Of a stretch of DNA of 5,766 bases, positions 1 to 5,746 are shown piece after piece. Made by a program: the position numbers and the translations under genes. Numbering within the stretch: position 1 is the stretch's first letter; every line of letters begins with the position of its first letter. The notes beneath the pieces are model-generated. The model had not been told where the DNA came from. It saw only the letters and a program-made list of their open reading frames with translations, and searched no databases. The DNA lies in assembly GCA_900320235.1 (NCBI GenBank), contig ONRO01000124.1:1-5766 (forward strand). Reading direction: 5' to 3'. Source of the stretch: an uncultured Eubacteriales bacterium. GTDB taxonomy: Bacteria; Bacillota; Clostridia; Oscillospirales; Acutalibacteraceae.

Positions 1-338
1 GCGCCGGTGTCGCGATTCACGGCTTAGTAAACCTTAAAAAATTTTTCTCGGGCACTGCCAGACTTTTTTAATCTGAACTGCCGAAATTTTTCTGATTTAA
101 AACTCACATATTTATTGTACTCGATTCAGTAATACATCCAGACTGTTTCAGTTAATTATATTCCCGGTATGAATATGTTTTTGTATCATTACGCTGAGAT
201 TTTCTGATAATCAGCTTTTTTATTCCAATCAGGATTTCATATATAGAAATTTTAAAAATATTTTGAATCATAGATATTTATTTTTCACATTTTATCAAAG
301 ATTTTATTGTTTTTAAACAAAGTGTATGTATTTTTTAC
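1..338. other. AT-rich intergenic region, no gene seen
   Basis: I find no credible coding region here. All three forward frames entering from the left edge stop within 71 bases (at about 25, 35 and 69), so at most the last few codons of an upstream gene could be present, and I cannot tell which frame would be right. From about 90 onward the sequence is strongly AT-rich with frequent stops on both strands. It holds a bulged hairpin at 48-84, a short hairpin with a T run at 193-221, and a perfect 6-bp inverted repeat at 307-320 just upstream of the promoter of the next gene. Confidence 0.6.
48..91 (+). terminator. Weak candidate intrinsic terminator
   Basis: TCGGGCA (48-54) pairs with TGCCGA (79-84) if one G is bulged out, and inside it CAGA (59-62) pairs with TCTG (72-75). 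The stem is followed by AATTTTTC. This could end a gene lying left of the window. The bulge, the internal loop and the short T run make it weak. It could also simply be a chance fold in AT-rich DNA. Confidence 0.25.
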
Positions 339-367
339 TTGACAATTTGTCAATTTTGTAGTTTAAT
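339..367 (+). promoter_or_regulatory. Sigma-A-type promoter with palindrome over the -35 box
   Basis: A perfect -35 box TTGACA (339-344) is followed after 17 bases by TTTAAT (362-367), a good -10 box. Transcription would begin near 374 and give a leader of about 125 nt before the Enzyme I-like gene. The -35 box forms the left arm of a perfect palindrome, TTGACAA-T-TTGTCAA (339-353), which is a plausible repressor operator. A second perfect inverted repeat, TTGTTT-TT-AAACAA (307-320), is centred about 33 bp upstream, roughly three helical turns away. The promoter is well supported by its spacing and sequence. The operator role is inferred. Confidence 0.7.
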
Positions 368-499
368 GGTATTAGGAGGATTGTATTATTTTGATGTACA
401 TTATTCAGGTAGGTGTTATAGAATTTATTTATAATATTTTATTTCACTTACTCTGTTTAATCTGTTTGATTACTTATCATGTTTCTGGAGGTGAGATGT

Positions 500-2158
500 A
501 TGAAAGAATTGACCGGAAAAGGCGTATCAGGTGGAATTGCAATAGGTAAACTGTTTTTTTACAAGAAATCGATCCTGGACATTCCTAATTACGAAGTAGA
601 TGATGTTGAACAGGAGCTTGAAAGATATCATGATGGTATGGCTCTTGCAAAAATTCATCTGAATGAAATCTATAACAATGCATGCGAAAGAGTAACAAAA
701 AATGAATCAGTTATCTTCCAGACCCATATTCTTATCCTTGAAGACTCCAAATTTGTCGATCTTGTGGAATCTGCGATCAAGAAAAGAAAAAATGCTGAGC
801 TTGCAGTCTATAATGCTTCAACTAAGCTTGCAAACATGTTCAAAGCTATCGATGACGATTATTTCAGAGCAAGATGCAATGATATTATTGATGCTTCCCA
901 TATCCTTCTTCAGATTCTTCAGAATAAAAATGCTGAAGATATTATAATTGATGAACATGAGCCTGTTATAATCGGTGCGACTGATCTTCTTCCGAGTGAT
1001 ACTGTTTCCTTTAATGAAGAAAACCTCCTCGGATTTGCTACAAACGGCGGTTCTCAAAGCTCTCATACATCTATACTTGCAAGAACAATGGGTCTTCCCT
1101 CTGTAATACAAATCCATGAACCACTTGGCAACTTCAGCGGAAAAACAACTATTATCGACGGTCAGCTCGGAAAGCTTATTATTGAACCTGATGATAATAC
1201 TCTGGCGTTTTACAAGGCTAAACGTGACCGTTATCTTAAACATCAGCTGCGTATGAGCAAGCAGATCGGTCTTCCGTCTGAAACAAAAAATAAACAATAT
1301 ATTCGTCTTTCTGCTGATATAAACAGACTTGAAGATATTGAAAAAGTCAAGGCTAATGATGCTGAAGGTATCGGATTGTTCAGAAGTGAATCCCTCTTCA
1401 TGAGCAGAGAAAATGCCCCTGATGAAAGTGAACAGTTCGAAACTTACAAAACATTACTTCGTGCCTTCCCCGATCAGAGTGTTGTTATTGATACCGTGAA
1501 CGGAGGATCAGGCAAAGGTATGGACTACCTTGATATTCCTAATGAAAAAAACCCTGCTCTTGGGTTCCGTGGAGTCAGGATTTCACTTGAGAATCCTGAG
1601 TTCTTCAAAACTCAGCTCAGAGCTTTATTCAGAGCTTCTGCCTATGGTAATCTTTCTATACTTCTGCCTATGGTCAGCAGTCTTGAAGAAATTGAATTTA
1701 TTAAAAGAGAAATCAAAAAGATAAAAAATGAACTCCGTCTGCAAGGTCATAGCTTTAGCGAAAATGTCAAAATCGGTGTCGTAATTGAAACTCCGGCTTC
1801 TGCTATAATCTCAGATGAGATTTGTTCTCAGGTTGATTTTGTAAGTATCAATACCGATAATCTTATTCAGTATACACTTGCTATGGACAGAGATAATCAG
1901 AAGCTCCTTGACTTCTATCGTCCATATCATCCTGCAATCCGCAGACTTGTAAAACTTGTAGCAGACAATGCTCATAAGCGTGGAAAGAAGGTTTCCTTAT
2001 TCGGTGAAATTGCGGATGATACTGCTGTAACAATGAATCTTCTCGCACTCAAAATCGATGAGCTTATTTTAAGACCGTCAAGTATTCTTAAAGTTAAGGC
2101 TAAGGTCAGAGAAACTGATACTACTGATGCCTTAAGAAAACTATGGGGTAAAATCTGA
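500..2158 (+). CDS. ptsI: PTS Enzyme I family protein with altered PEP-binding domain
   Basis: This 552-residue protein has the length and full domain order of Enzyme I (PEP-protein phosphotransferase): an N-terminal HPr-binding/phosphohistidine half (about 1-225) and a C-terminal PEP-binding TIM-barrel half (about 250-540). The family moves phosphate from PEP to its own histidine and then to HPr in the cytoplasm. The phospho-accepting His is present (H189, in SSHTSILAR). Family motifs kept are GIGLFRSE (R295), the acidic residue E430 in VIETP, and R464 in AMDRDN. Several key residues are changed: VVIRT reads VVIDT (D331), GTND reads NTDN (451-454), and MCGE reads LFGE (F501 where the catalytic Cys belongs). 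Self-phosphorylation from PEP is therefore doubtful. I chose ATG 500 because GGAGG (487-491) sits 8 bases upstream and the protein then begins MKELTGKGVSGGIAIGK as in the family; an in-frame ATG at 479 lacks such a site. It ends with tandem in-frame stops TGA TAG. Family membership is sure; activity is not. Confidence 0.93.
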   Translation: MKELTGKGVSGGIAIGKLFFYKKSILDIPNYEVDDVEQELERYHDGMALAKIHLNEIYNNACERVTKNESVIFQTHILILEDSKFVDLVESAIKKRKNAELAVYNASTKLANMFKAIDDDYFRARCNDIIDASHILLQILQNKNAEDIIIDEHEPVIIGATDLLPSDTVSFNEENLLGFATNGGSQSSHTSILARTMGLPSVIQIHEPLGNFSGKTTIIDGQLGKLIIEPDDNTLAFYKAKRDRYLKHQLRMSKQIGLPSETKNKQYIRLSADINRLEDIEKVKANDAEGIGLFRSESLFMSRENAPDESEQFETYKTLLRAFPDQSVVIDTVNGGSGKGMDYLDIPNEKNPALGFRGVRISLENPEFFKTQLRALFRASAYGNLSILLPMVSSLEEIEFIKREIKKIKNELRLQGHSFSENVKIGVVIETPASAIISDEICSQVDFVSINTDNLIQYTLAMDRDNQKLLDFYRPYHPAIRRLVKLVADNAHKRGKKVSLFGEIADDTAVTMNLLALKIDELILRPSSILKVKAKVRETDTTDALRKLWGKI

Positions 2159-2190
2159 TAGTTCTGTAATTAAAAATTATTATTATGGTG

Positions 2191-2219
2191 TTGACAGTTT
2201 TATAAAATCGTGATATAGT
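2191..2219 (+). promoter_or_regulatory. Promoter of the T-box/thrS transcript
   Basis: TTGACA (2191-2196), a 17-base spacer and TATAGT (2214-2219) form a near-consensus sigma-A promoter. Transcription would start near 2226, just ahead of Stem I of the T-box leader. It begins only 32 bases after the stop codon of the Enzyme I-like gene, and I see no terminator in between, so transcripts from upstream may also enter the leader. Confidence 0.85.
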
Positions 2220-2225
2220 ACAAAT

Positions 2226-2510
2226 ATAATATTTTATCTGCTATGATGAGGAAGCGGATAAGACAAAGGTATAATCCAGAGAATGGCGGTCATGGGCTGG
2301 AAGCCGCTGTATTATACGTCTGATCCGAAACCGCCTCTGAGCTTTCTGACAACCGCTTTGCCTGAGTCAGAACGGTCGGCATCCGTTATCATGTCCGGGA
2401 TCTTTATTATCCCATAAGCGGTCTTAGACCGAAAATCAGGGTGGAACCGTGAAGCTTATGCCTCGCCCCTGCTGTATCTTCGTATACGGCAGAGCGAGGC
2501 TTTTTGTTTT
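2226..2510 (+). ncRNA. T-box riboswitch leader, tRNA-Thr specific
   Basis: This is a tRNA-sensing leader that lets transcription reach thrS when uncharged tRNA-Thr accumulates. Stem I is built from GAGG (2248-2251) with CCTC (2334-2337), CGGAT (2255-2259) with ATCCG (2323-2327), AGAC with GTCT, and GTATAAT with ATTATAC. The internal loop places ACC, a threonine codon, at 2330-2332 followed by a purine, as expected of a specifier. The distal part contains AGAGAATGGCGG and GCTGGAAGCCGC, typical of the AG bulge and apical loop. Stem II is TTCTGAC (2344-2350) with GTCAGAA (2366-2372). A pseudoknotted Stem IIA/B follows, with AACGG/CCGTT closing a loop whose CGGCAT can pair with ATGTCCG (2391-2397). 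Stem III is GGGAT (2397-2401) with ATCCC (2409-2413). The T-box proper is AGGGTGGAACCGTG (2438-2451). Its UGGA would pair with a tRNA ending UCCA, so it expects a U discriminator base. CAGGG (2437-2441) pairs with CCCTG (2467-2471) to form the antiterminator, which overlaps the terminator. Confidence 0.96.
2460..2510 (+). terminator. T-box regulated intrinsic terminator
   Basis: GCCTCGC (2460-2466) pairs with GCGAGGC (2494-2500), extended inward by CTGCTGTAT (2469-2477) with GTACGGCAG-type pairing across 2484-2492, and is followed by TTTTTGTTTT (2501-2510). Its left arm shares bases with the antiterminator, so the two folds exclude each other. As no other terminator lies between 2158 and here, it may also end read-through transcripts from the Enzyme I-like gene. 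Confidence 0.93.
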
Positions 2511-2560
2511 ACCGCAAATATTATTAAGCAGAATATTTTTAGAATCTGGAGGCATAAAAA

Positions 2561-4510
2561 ATGATTAAGGTAACTTTAAAAGATGACGTTATCAAAGAAT
2601 TTGAAAGCGGCGTCAGTGCAGCTGATGTTGCAAAATCACTGGGCATGGGTCTGTACAAATCAGCTTGTGCTTGTAAGATCAATGGTGTTGTCTGTGATCT
2701 GAGAACTGTTATTGAAAATGACTGCTCACTTGAAATACTTACATTTGACAACACAGACGGAAAAAAAGCTTTCTGGCATACAACTTCTCATATTCTTGCT
2801 CAGGCTGTAAAACGTCTTTATCCTGATGCAAAATTTGCTATCGGTCCGGCAATTGACAACGGCTTTTATTATGATTTTGACGTTGAAAAGCCTTTCTCTC
2901 CCGAGGAACTTGAAAAGATTACTGCTGAAATGAAGAAAATTGTCAAGGAAGGTCTTGAAATCGAAAAATTCATGCTTGCTCCTTATGAAGCTGTTAAGCT
3001 GCTCGAGGATATGAACGAACCTTACAAAGTTGAACTTTGCAAGGAGCACTCTGACAAAGGTGAAGATATCAGTTTCTACAAACAGGGAGAGTTCACAGAT
3101 CTTTGTGCAGGCCCTCATCTTATGAACGTTTCTCCAGTCAAAGCTATTAAGCTTACAACCTGCACAGGCGCTTACTGGAGGGGTGACAGCAAAAATAATC
3201 AGCTTTGCCGTGTATATGGTGTATCCTTTCCAAAGGCATCACAGCTCGAAGAACATCTCAAGGCTCTCGAAGAAGCTAAACTTCGTGACCACAATAAAAT
3301 AGGCAGAGAGCTTGAATACTTTACAACAGTTGACTATGTCGGTCAGGGTCTTCCGGTTCTTATGCCAAAGGGTGCAAGAGTTATTCAGCTCCTTCAGAGA
3401 TGGGTCGAGGATGTTGAACAGGCAAAGGGTTGTCAGCTTACAAAAACTCCGCTTCTCGCTAAACGTGAACTTTACAAGATTTCCGGACACTGGGATCATT
3501 ATCGTGACGGAATGTTTGTTCTCGGTGATGCAGATGATGAAACTAAAGAATGTTTTGCTCTTCGTCCTATGACTTGTCCCTTCCAGTATCAGGTTTATCT
3601 TAACAAACAGCGTTCTTACCGTGAGCTTCCAATGCGTCTTACTGAGACTTCTACACTTTTCAGAAATGAGGCTTCAGGTGAAATGCACGGTCTTATCCGT
3701 GTTCGTCAGTTTACTATCTCTGAGGGACACTATATTATCCGTCCGGATCAGCTTGAGGAAGAATTCAAAGGCTGTCTTGAACTTGCTAAATATTTCCTTG
3801 ATACAGTCGGACTTCTTGAAGATTGTACATTCCGTTTCTCTCAGTGGGATCCTGCAAACCCGAACAACAAATACGAGGGTACAAAGGAACAGTGGGAAGA
3901 TGCTCAGTCTGCTATGGCCAGAATTCTTGACAATATCGGTCTTGAATATGAAGTAGGTATTGACGAGGCTGCTTTTTACGGTCCTAAGCTTGATATTCAG
4001 TACAAGAATGTGTTCGGCAAGGAAGATACTATCGTTACAATTCAGATTGATATGCTTCTTGCTGAAAAATTCGGCATGTATTATATTGATAAGGATGGTC
4101 AGAAAAAACTGCCTTATATCATTCACAGAACTTCTCTCGGCTGCTTTGAAAGAACACTTGCATATATGCTTGAACATTTTGCCGGTGCTCTTCCGATGTG
4201 GCTTATGCCTGAGCAGGCACGTGTTATGCCGCTTAGTGAAAACCTTGCAGACAAAGCTAAGGAAATAGAAGAAAAACTCCTTGCTGCCGGAATACGTGTT
4301 ACAACTGACCTCAGAAATGAGAAAATCGGCTATAAAATCAGAGAAGCTCAGCTTGAAAAAATTCCTTACATGCTCGTTATCGGCAATAAGGAAATTGAGG
4401 AAGGAACTGTTTCTGTCCGTAACAGAAAGAATGTTAATATGGGCACAATGTCCGTTGATGATTTCATTAAAATGGCTAAGGAAGAAATTGATTCTAAAAA
4501 GAGAGATTAA
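2561..4510 (+). CDS. thrS: Threonyl-tRNA synthetase
   Basis: This 649-residue class II synthetase joins threonine to tRNA-Thr in the cytoplasm; the length is typical of full-length bacterial enzymes. The N-terminal TGS domain (1-62) is followed by the editing domain, which has the hydrolytic set H73-xxx-H77 plus C182 and H186 (LCAGPH), at the same numbers as in the E. coli enzyme. This domain removes mischarged serine. The catalytic core (about 245-545) has the zinc ligands C339 (RPMTCP), H390 (SEGH) and H522 (IIHRTSLG), with motif 2 around TLFRNE (366-370) and GEMHGLIRVRQFT. The anticodon-binding domain (about 547-649) contains DLRNEKIGYKIREAQL. Several core motifs differ from the commonest bacterial form (PMTCPFQY for PMNCPGH, RVRQFTISEGH for RVRGFTQDDAH), which suggests a distinct ThrRS lineage, but the catalytic and editing residues are intact. 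TGGAGG (2547-2552), 8 bases before ATG, fixes the start. Expression is set by the T-box leader directly upstream. Confidence 0.98.
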   Translation: MIKVTLKDDVIKEFESGVSAADVAKSLGMGLYKSACACKINGVVCDLRTVIENDCSLEILTFDNTDGKKAFWHTTSHILAQAVKRLYPDAKFAIGPAIDNGFYYDFDVEKPFSPEELEKITAEMKKIVKEGLEIEKFMLAPYEAVKLLEDMNEPYKVELCKEHSDKGEDISFYKQGEFTDLCAGPHLMNVSPVKAIKLTTCTGAYWRGDSKNNQLCRVYGVSFPKASQLEEHLKALEEAKLRDHNKIGRELEYFTTVDYVGQGLPVLMPKGARVIQLLQRWVEDVEQAKGCQLTKTPLLAKRELYKISGHWDHYRDGMFVLGDADDETKECFALRPMTCPFQYQVYLNKQRSYRELPMRLTETSTLFRNEASGEMHGLIRVRQFTISEGHYIIRPDQLEEEFKGCLELAKYFLDTVGLLEDCTFRFSQWDPANPNNKYEGTKEQWEDAQSAMARILDNIGLEYEVGIDEAAFYGPKLDIQYKNVFGKEDTIVTIQIDMLLAEKFGMYYIDKDGQKKLPYIIHRTSLGCFERTLAYMLEHFAGALPMWLMPEQARVMPLSENLADKAKEIEEKLLAAGIRVTTDLRNEKIGYKIREAQLEKIPYMLVIGNKEIEEGTVSVRNRKNVNMGTMSVDDFIKMAKEEIDSKKRD

Positions 4511-4528
4511 TTCCGTAATACTTTTTTT

Positions 4529-4567
4529 CAGGTCACCAGTCTTTTTCAGGCTGATGACCTGATCTTT
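4529..4567 (+). terminator. Hairpin between thrS and nth, weak terminator or processing site
   Basis: CAGGTCA (4529-4535) pairs with TGACCTG (4555-4561) and, after one C/A mismatch, CAGTC (4537-4541) pairs with GGCTG (4549-4553) around a TTTTTCA loop. The stem is 12 bp, but only ATCTTTC follows, so the T tract is poor. It probably gives partial termination after thrS or stabilises the 3' end, letting some transcripts continue into nth, whose ribosome site begins 13 bases later. Confidence 0.5.
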
Positions 4568-4585
4568 CAAAACGGAGGAATAACC

Positions 4586-5230
4586 ATGACTGATAAAGCA
4601 AAAGCAGAAAAGGCTGTTGAACTGCTCGAAAAAGAATACCCTGATGCAGTTTGCTCTCTTGTATATACTGATCCGCTACAATTACTTATTGCTACTCGTC
4701 TTGCAGCTCAATGTACTGACAAAAGAGTCAATATGGTAACCCCTGCTCTTTTTGGACGATTCCCTACTGCTGAAGCATTCGCTGAAGCTAAGGTCGGGGA
4801 TATCGAAGAGCTTATAAAAAGCTGTGGCCTTTACAAAACTAAAGCTAAGGATATTTCAGCAATGGCAAAGATGCTTTGTGCTGAATACAACGGAATCGTT
4901 CCGGATACTATCGAAGAACTTGTAAGACTTCCGGGTATTGGAAGAAAAACTGCAAACCTTGTTGTCGGAGATATTTTTGGCAAACCAGCTGTTGTTGTTG
5001 ACACTCATTGTATCAGGATCACTTCAAGACTTGGCTTTCACAATATCAAGGATCCTGTTAGAATAGAAAAAATTCTCCGCCCCCTGCTCCCTGCTGAAAA
5101 ATCCAACGACTTTTGCCACAGACTTGTTATTCACGGCAGAGCCGTTTGTACAGCCAGAAAAGCATTCTGCGAGAACTGCTGTCTGAAAGATATCTGCGAC
5201 CATTTTTCAAATACACTTTCATCTAATTGA
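4586..5230 (+). CDS. nth: Endonuclease III (DNA glycosylase/AP lyase)
   Basis: This 214-residue protein matches the usual length of bacterial endonuclease III, which excises oxidised pyrimidines and nicks abasic sites during base excision repair. The helix-hairpin-helix reads LPGIGRKTANLVVG (115-128) with the catalytic lysine K121, and the catalytic aspartate is D139 in VVVDTH. The C-terminal [4Fe-4S] cluster site is complete with the exact family spacing: C188-x6-C195-x2-C198-x5-C204. An extra Cys at 199 lies next to the third ligand. The N-terminal helix region QLLIATRLAAQCTDKRVN (32-49) corresponds to the LLSAQTTD segment of relatives. GGAGG (4574-4578) lies 7 bases before ATG. No clear promoter is seen in the 75-base gap from thrS, so it is probably co-transcribed by read-through; this is inferred. 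A strong terminator follows the stop. Confidence 0.97.
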   Translation: MTDKAKAEKAVELLEKEYPDAVCSLVYTDPLQLLIATRLAAQCTDKRVNMVTPALFGRFPTAEAFAEAKVGDIEELIKSCGLYKTKAKDISAMAKMLCAEYNGIVPDTIEELVRLPGIGRKTANLVVGDIFGKPAVVVDTHCIRITSRLGFHNIKDPVRIEKILRPLLPAEKSNDFCHRLVIHGRAVCTARKAFCENCCLKDICDHFSNTLSSN

Positions 5231-5237
5231 TTACCAG

Positions 5238-5282
5238 AAAAAAGGACCGTTACCGGAATATGGTAACGGTCCTTGATTTTTT
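5238..5282. terminator. Bidirectional intrinsic terminator between convergent genes
   Basis: AAGGACCGTTACC (5242-5254) pairs perfectly with GGTAACGGTCCTT (5262-5274), a 13-bp stem with the 7-base loop GGAATAT. On the plus strand GATTTTTT follows. On the minus strand the A run at 5238-5243 reads as TTTTTT after the stem. It lies 11 bases after the nth stop and 24 bases after the stop of the convergent minus-strand gene, so it can end both transcripts. Confidence 0.93.
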
Positions 5283-5298
5283 CAGAATGAAAGAAGTA

Positions 5299-5616
5299 TC
5301 AATCCTTTGATTCATCCTTCTTTTCTTCTTCCTTTTTCTCTTCAGACTTTGTCTCTTCTTCTTTTGTATCGTTTGCTGCACCAAAAATATTAAATCTGAA
5401 AAGCATTGACTCATCCTCAGGCTTTGTGCACTCGATATGAGCGTTACTGATCTTACCGCCTTCGATAAGCTGTGTAAGACCTATAAGCTGACAAAGTTTA
5501 CTCTTAAGATTAAGACGGTCGCCCTCATCAGTTACGAGGAATACGTCGCCTTCACATTTATCAATCTCTGCAAGGAAAGCCTGGACTTCTACATCATGTA
5601 ATTCAATTGCTGCCAT
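5299..5616 (-). CDS. Small HPr-like protein with charged C-terminal tail (function unknown)
   Basis: This is a 105-residue soluble protein with no signal peptide or membrane segment. Residues 1-79 look like a compact domain; about 83-105 is a low-complexity Lys/Glu/Asp tail, probably disordered. I see a resemblance to the short HPr-like proteins of Clostridia: FLAEIDKCEGDVFLV (14-28) and RLNLKSKLCQLIGL (34-47) follow the pattern of F-x-KC-x-DV-x-L and VNAKSIMGIxSL. This would put Ser39 where HPr has its regulatory Ser46. The His15 segment of true HPr is absent, so it could not carry phosphate in the usual way. This is alignment by eye and not proof; it may instead be an unrelated conserved small protein. 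The gene is well supported: AAGGAGG (5631-5625) is 8 bases before ATG, a near-consensus promoter lies upstream, and a terminator follows. It appears to be transcribed alone, convergent to nth. Confidence 0.9.
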   Translation of the reverse strand: MAAIELHDVEVQAFLAEIDKCEGDVFLVTDEGDRLNLKSKLCQLIGLTQLIEGGKISNAHIECTKPEDESMLFRFNIFGAANDTKEEETKSEEKKEEEKKDESKD

Positions 5617-5640
5617 ATAAATAACCTCCTTAAAGTTACG

Positions 5641-5710
5641 CCGGCCTCATATGACCGGGACATTTTGTTTCAGATCATCTGATCTGTTATCCGGGTATTT
5701 TTCTTACCCG
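5641..5710 (-). promoter_or_regulatory. Hairpin-rich 5' leader of the minus-strand gene
   Basis: The predicted leader of about 96 nt (5712 down to 5617) can form three consecutive hairpins: CGGGTA/TACCCG (5692-5697 with 5705-5710), CAGATC/GATCTG (5671-5676 with 5681-5686), and a CCGG/CCGG stem extended by TCA/TGA at 5641-5658. The Shine-Dalgarno at 5631-5625 stays outside them. None is followed by a T run on the minus strand long enough for a terminator, so mRNA stability or translational control is more likely than attenuation. The fold is seen in sequence; a role is not shown. Confidence 0.4.
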
Positions 5711-5718
5711 CTGAGTTT

Positions 5719-5746
5719 ATTATAACACATAATAATTTATTGTCAA
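5719..5746 (-). promoter_or_regulatory. Strong extended -10 promoter for the minus-strand gene
   Basis: Read on the minus strand, TTGACA (5746-5741) is a perfect -35 box and TATAAT (5724-5719) a perfect -10 box, separated by 16 bases, with TGT immediately before the -10 giving an extended -10 element. Transcription would start near 5712. Two perfect hexamers suggest high constitutive expression of the small HPr-like gene. Confidence 0.88.

Noticed and set aside
3..71. Possible C-terminal end of an upstream protein (frame 3, 22 codons to TAA)
   Set aside because: Too short to recognise, and the other two frames are equally possible; nothing identifies it as coding.
193..221. GCTGA/TCAGC hairpin followed by TTTTTT as a terminator
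   Set aside because: Only 5 bp with a 13-base loop, and competing pairings exist; too weak to call.
479..499. Upstream in-frame ATG for the Enzyme I-like gene
   Set aside because: It lies before the Shine-Dalgarno GGAGG (487-491), and the family alignment begins at the ATG at 500.
818..1297. Open frame of 159 codons on the minus strand inside the Enzyme I-like gene
   Set aside because: It is antisense to conserved Enzyme I sequence with no sign of independent coding.
500..2158. Enzyme I-like gene as a pseudogene
   Set aside because: The frame is intact over the full family length with good motifs outside the PEP site, a good ribosome site and a promoter; substitutions alone do not make it a pseudogene.
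3674..4570. Long open frame (298 codons) on the minus strand inside thrS
   Set aside because: It lies opposite the conserved ThrRS core, has no family resemblance or ribosome site, and is an antisense shadow of a biased coding sequence.
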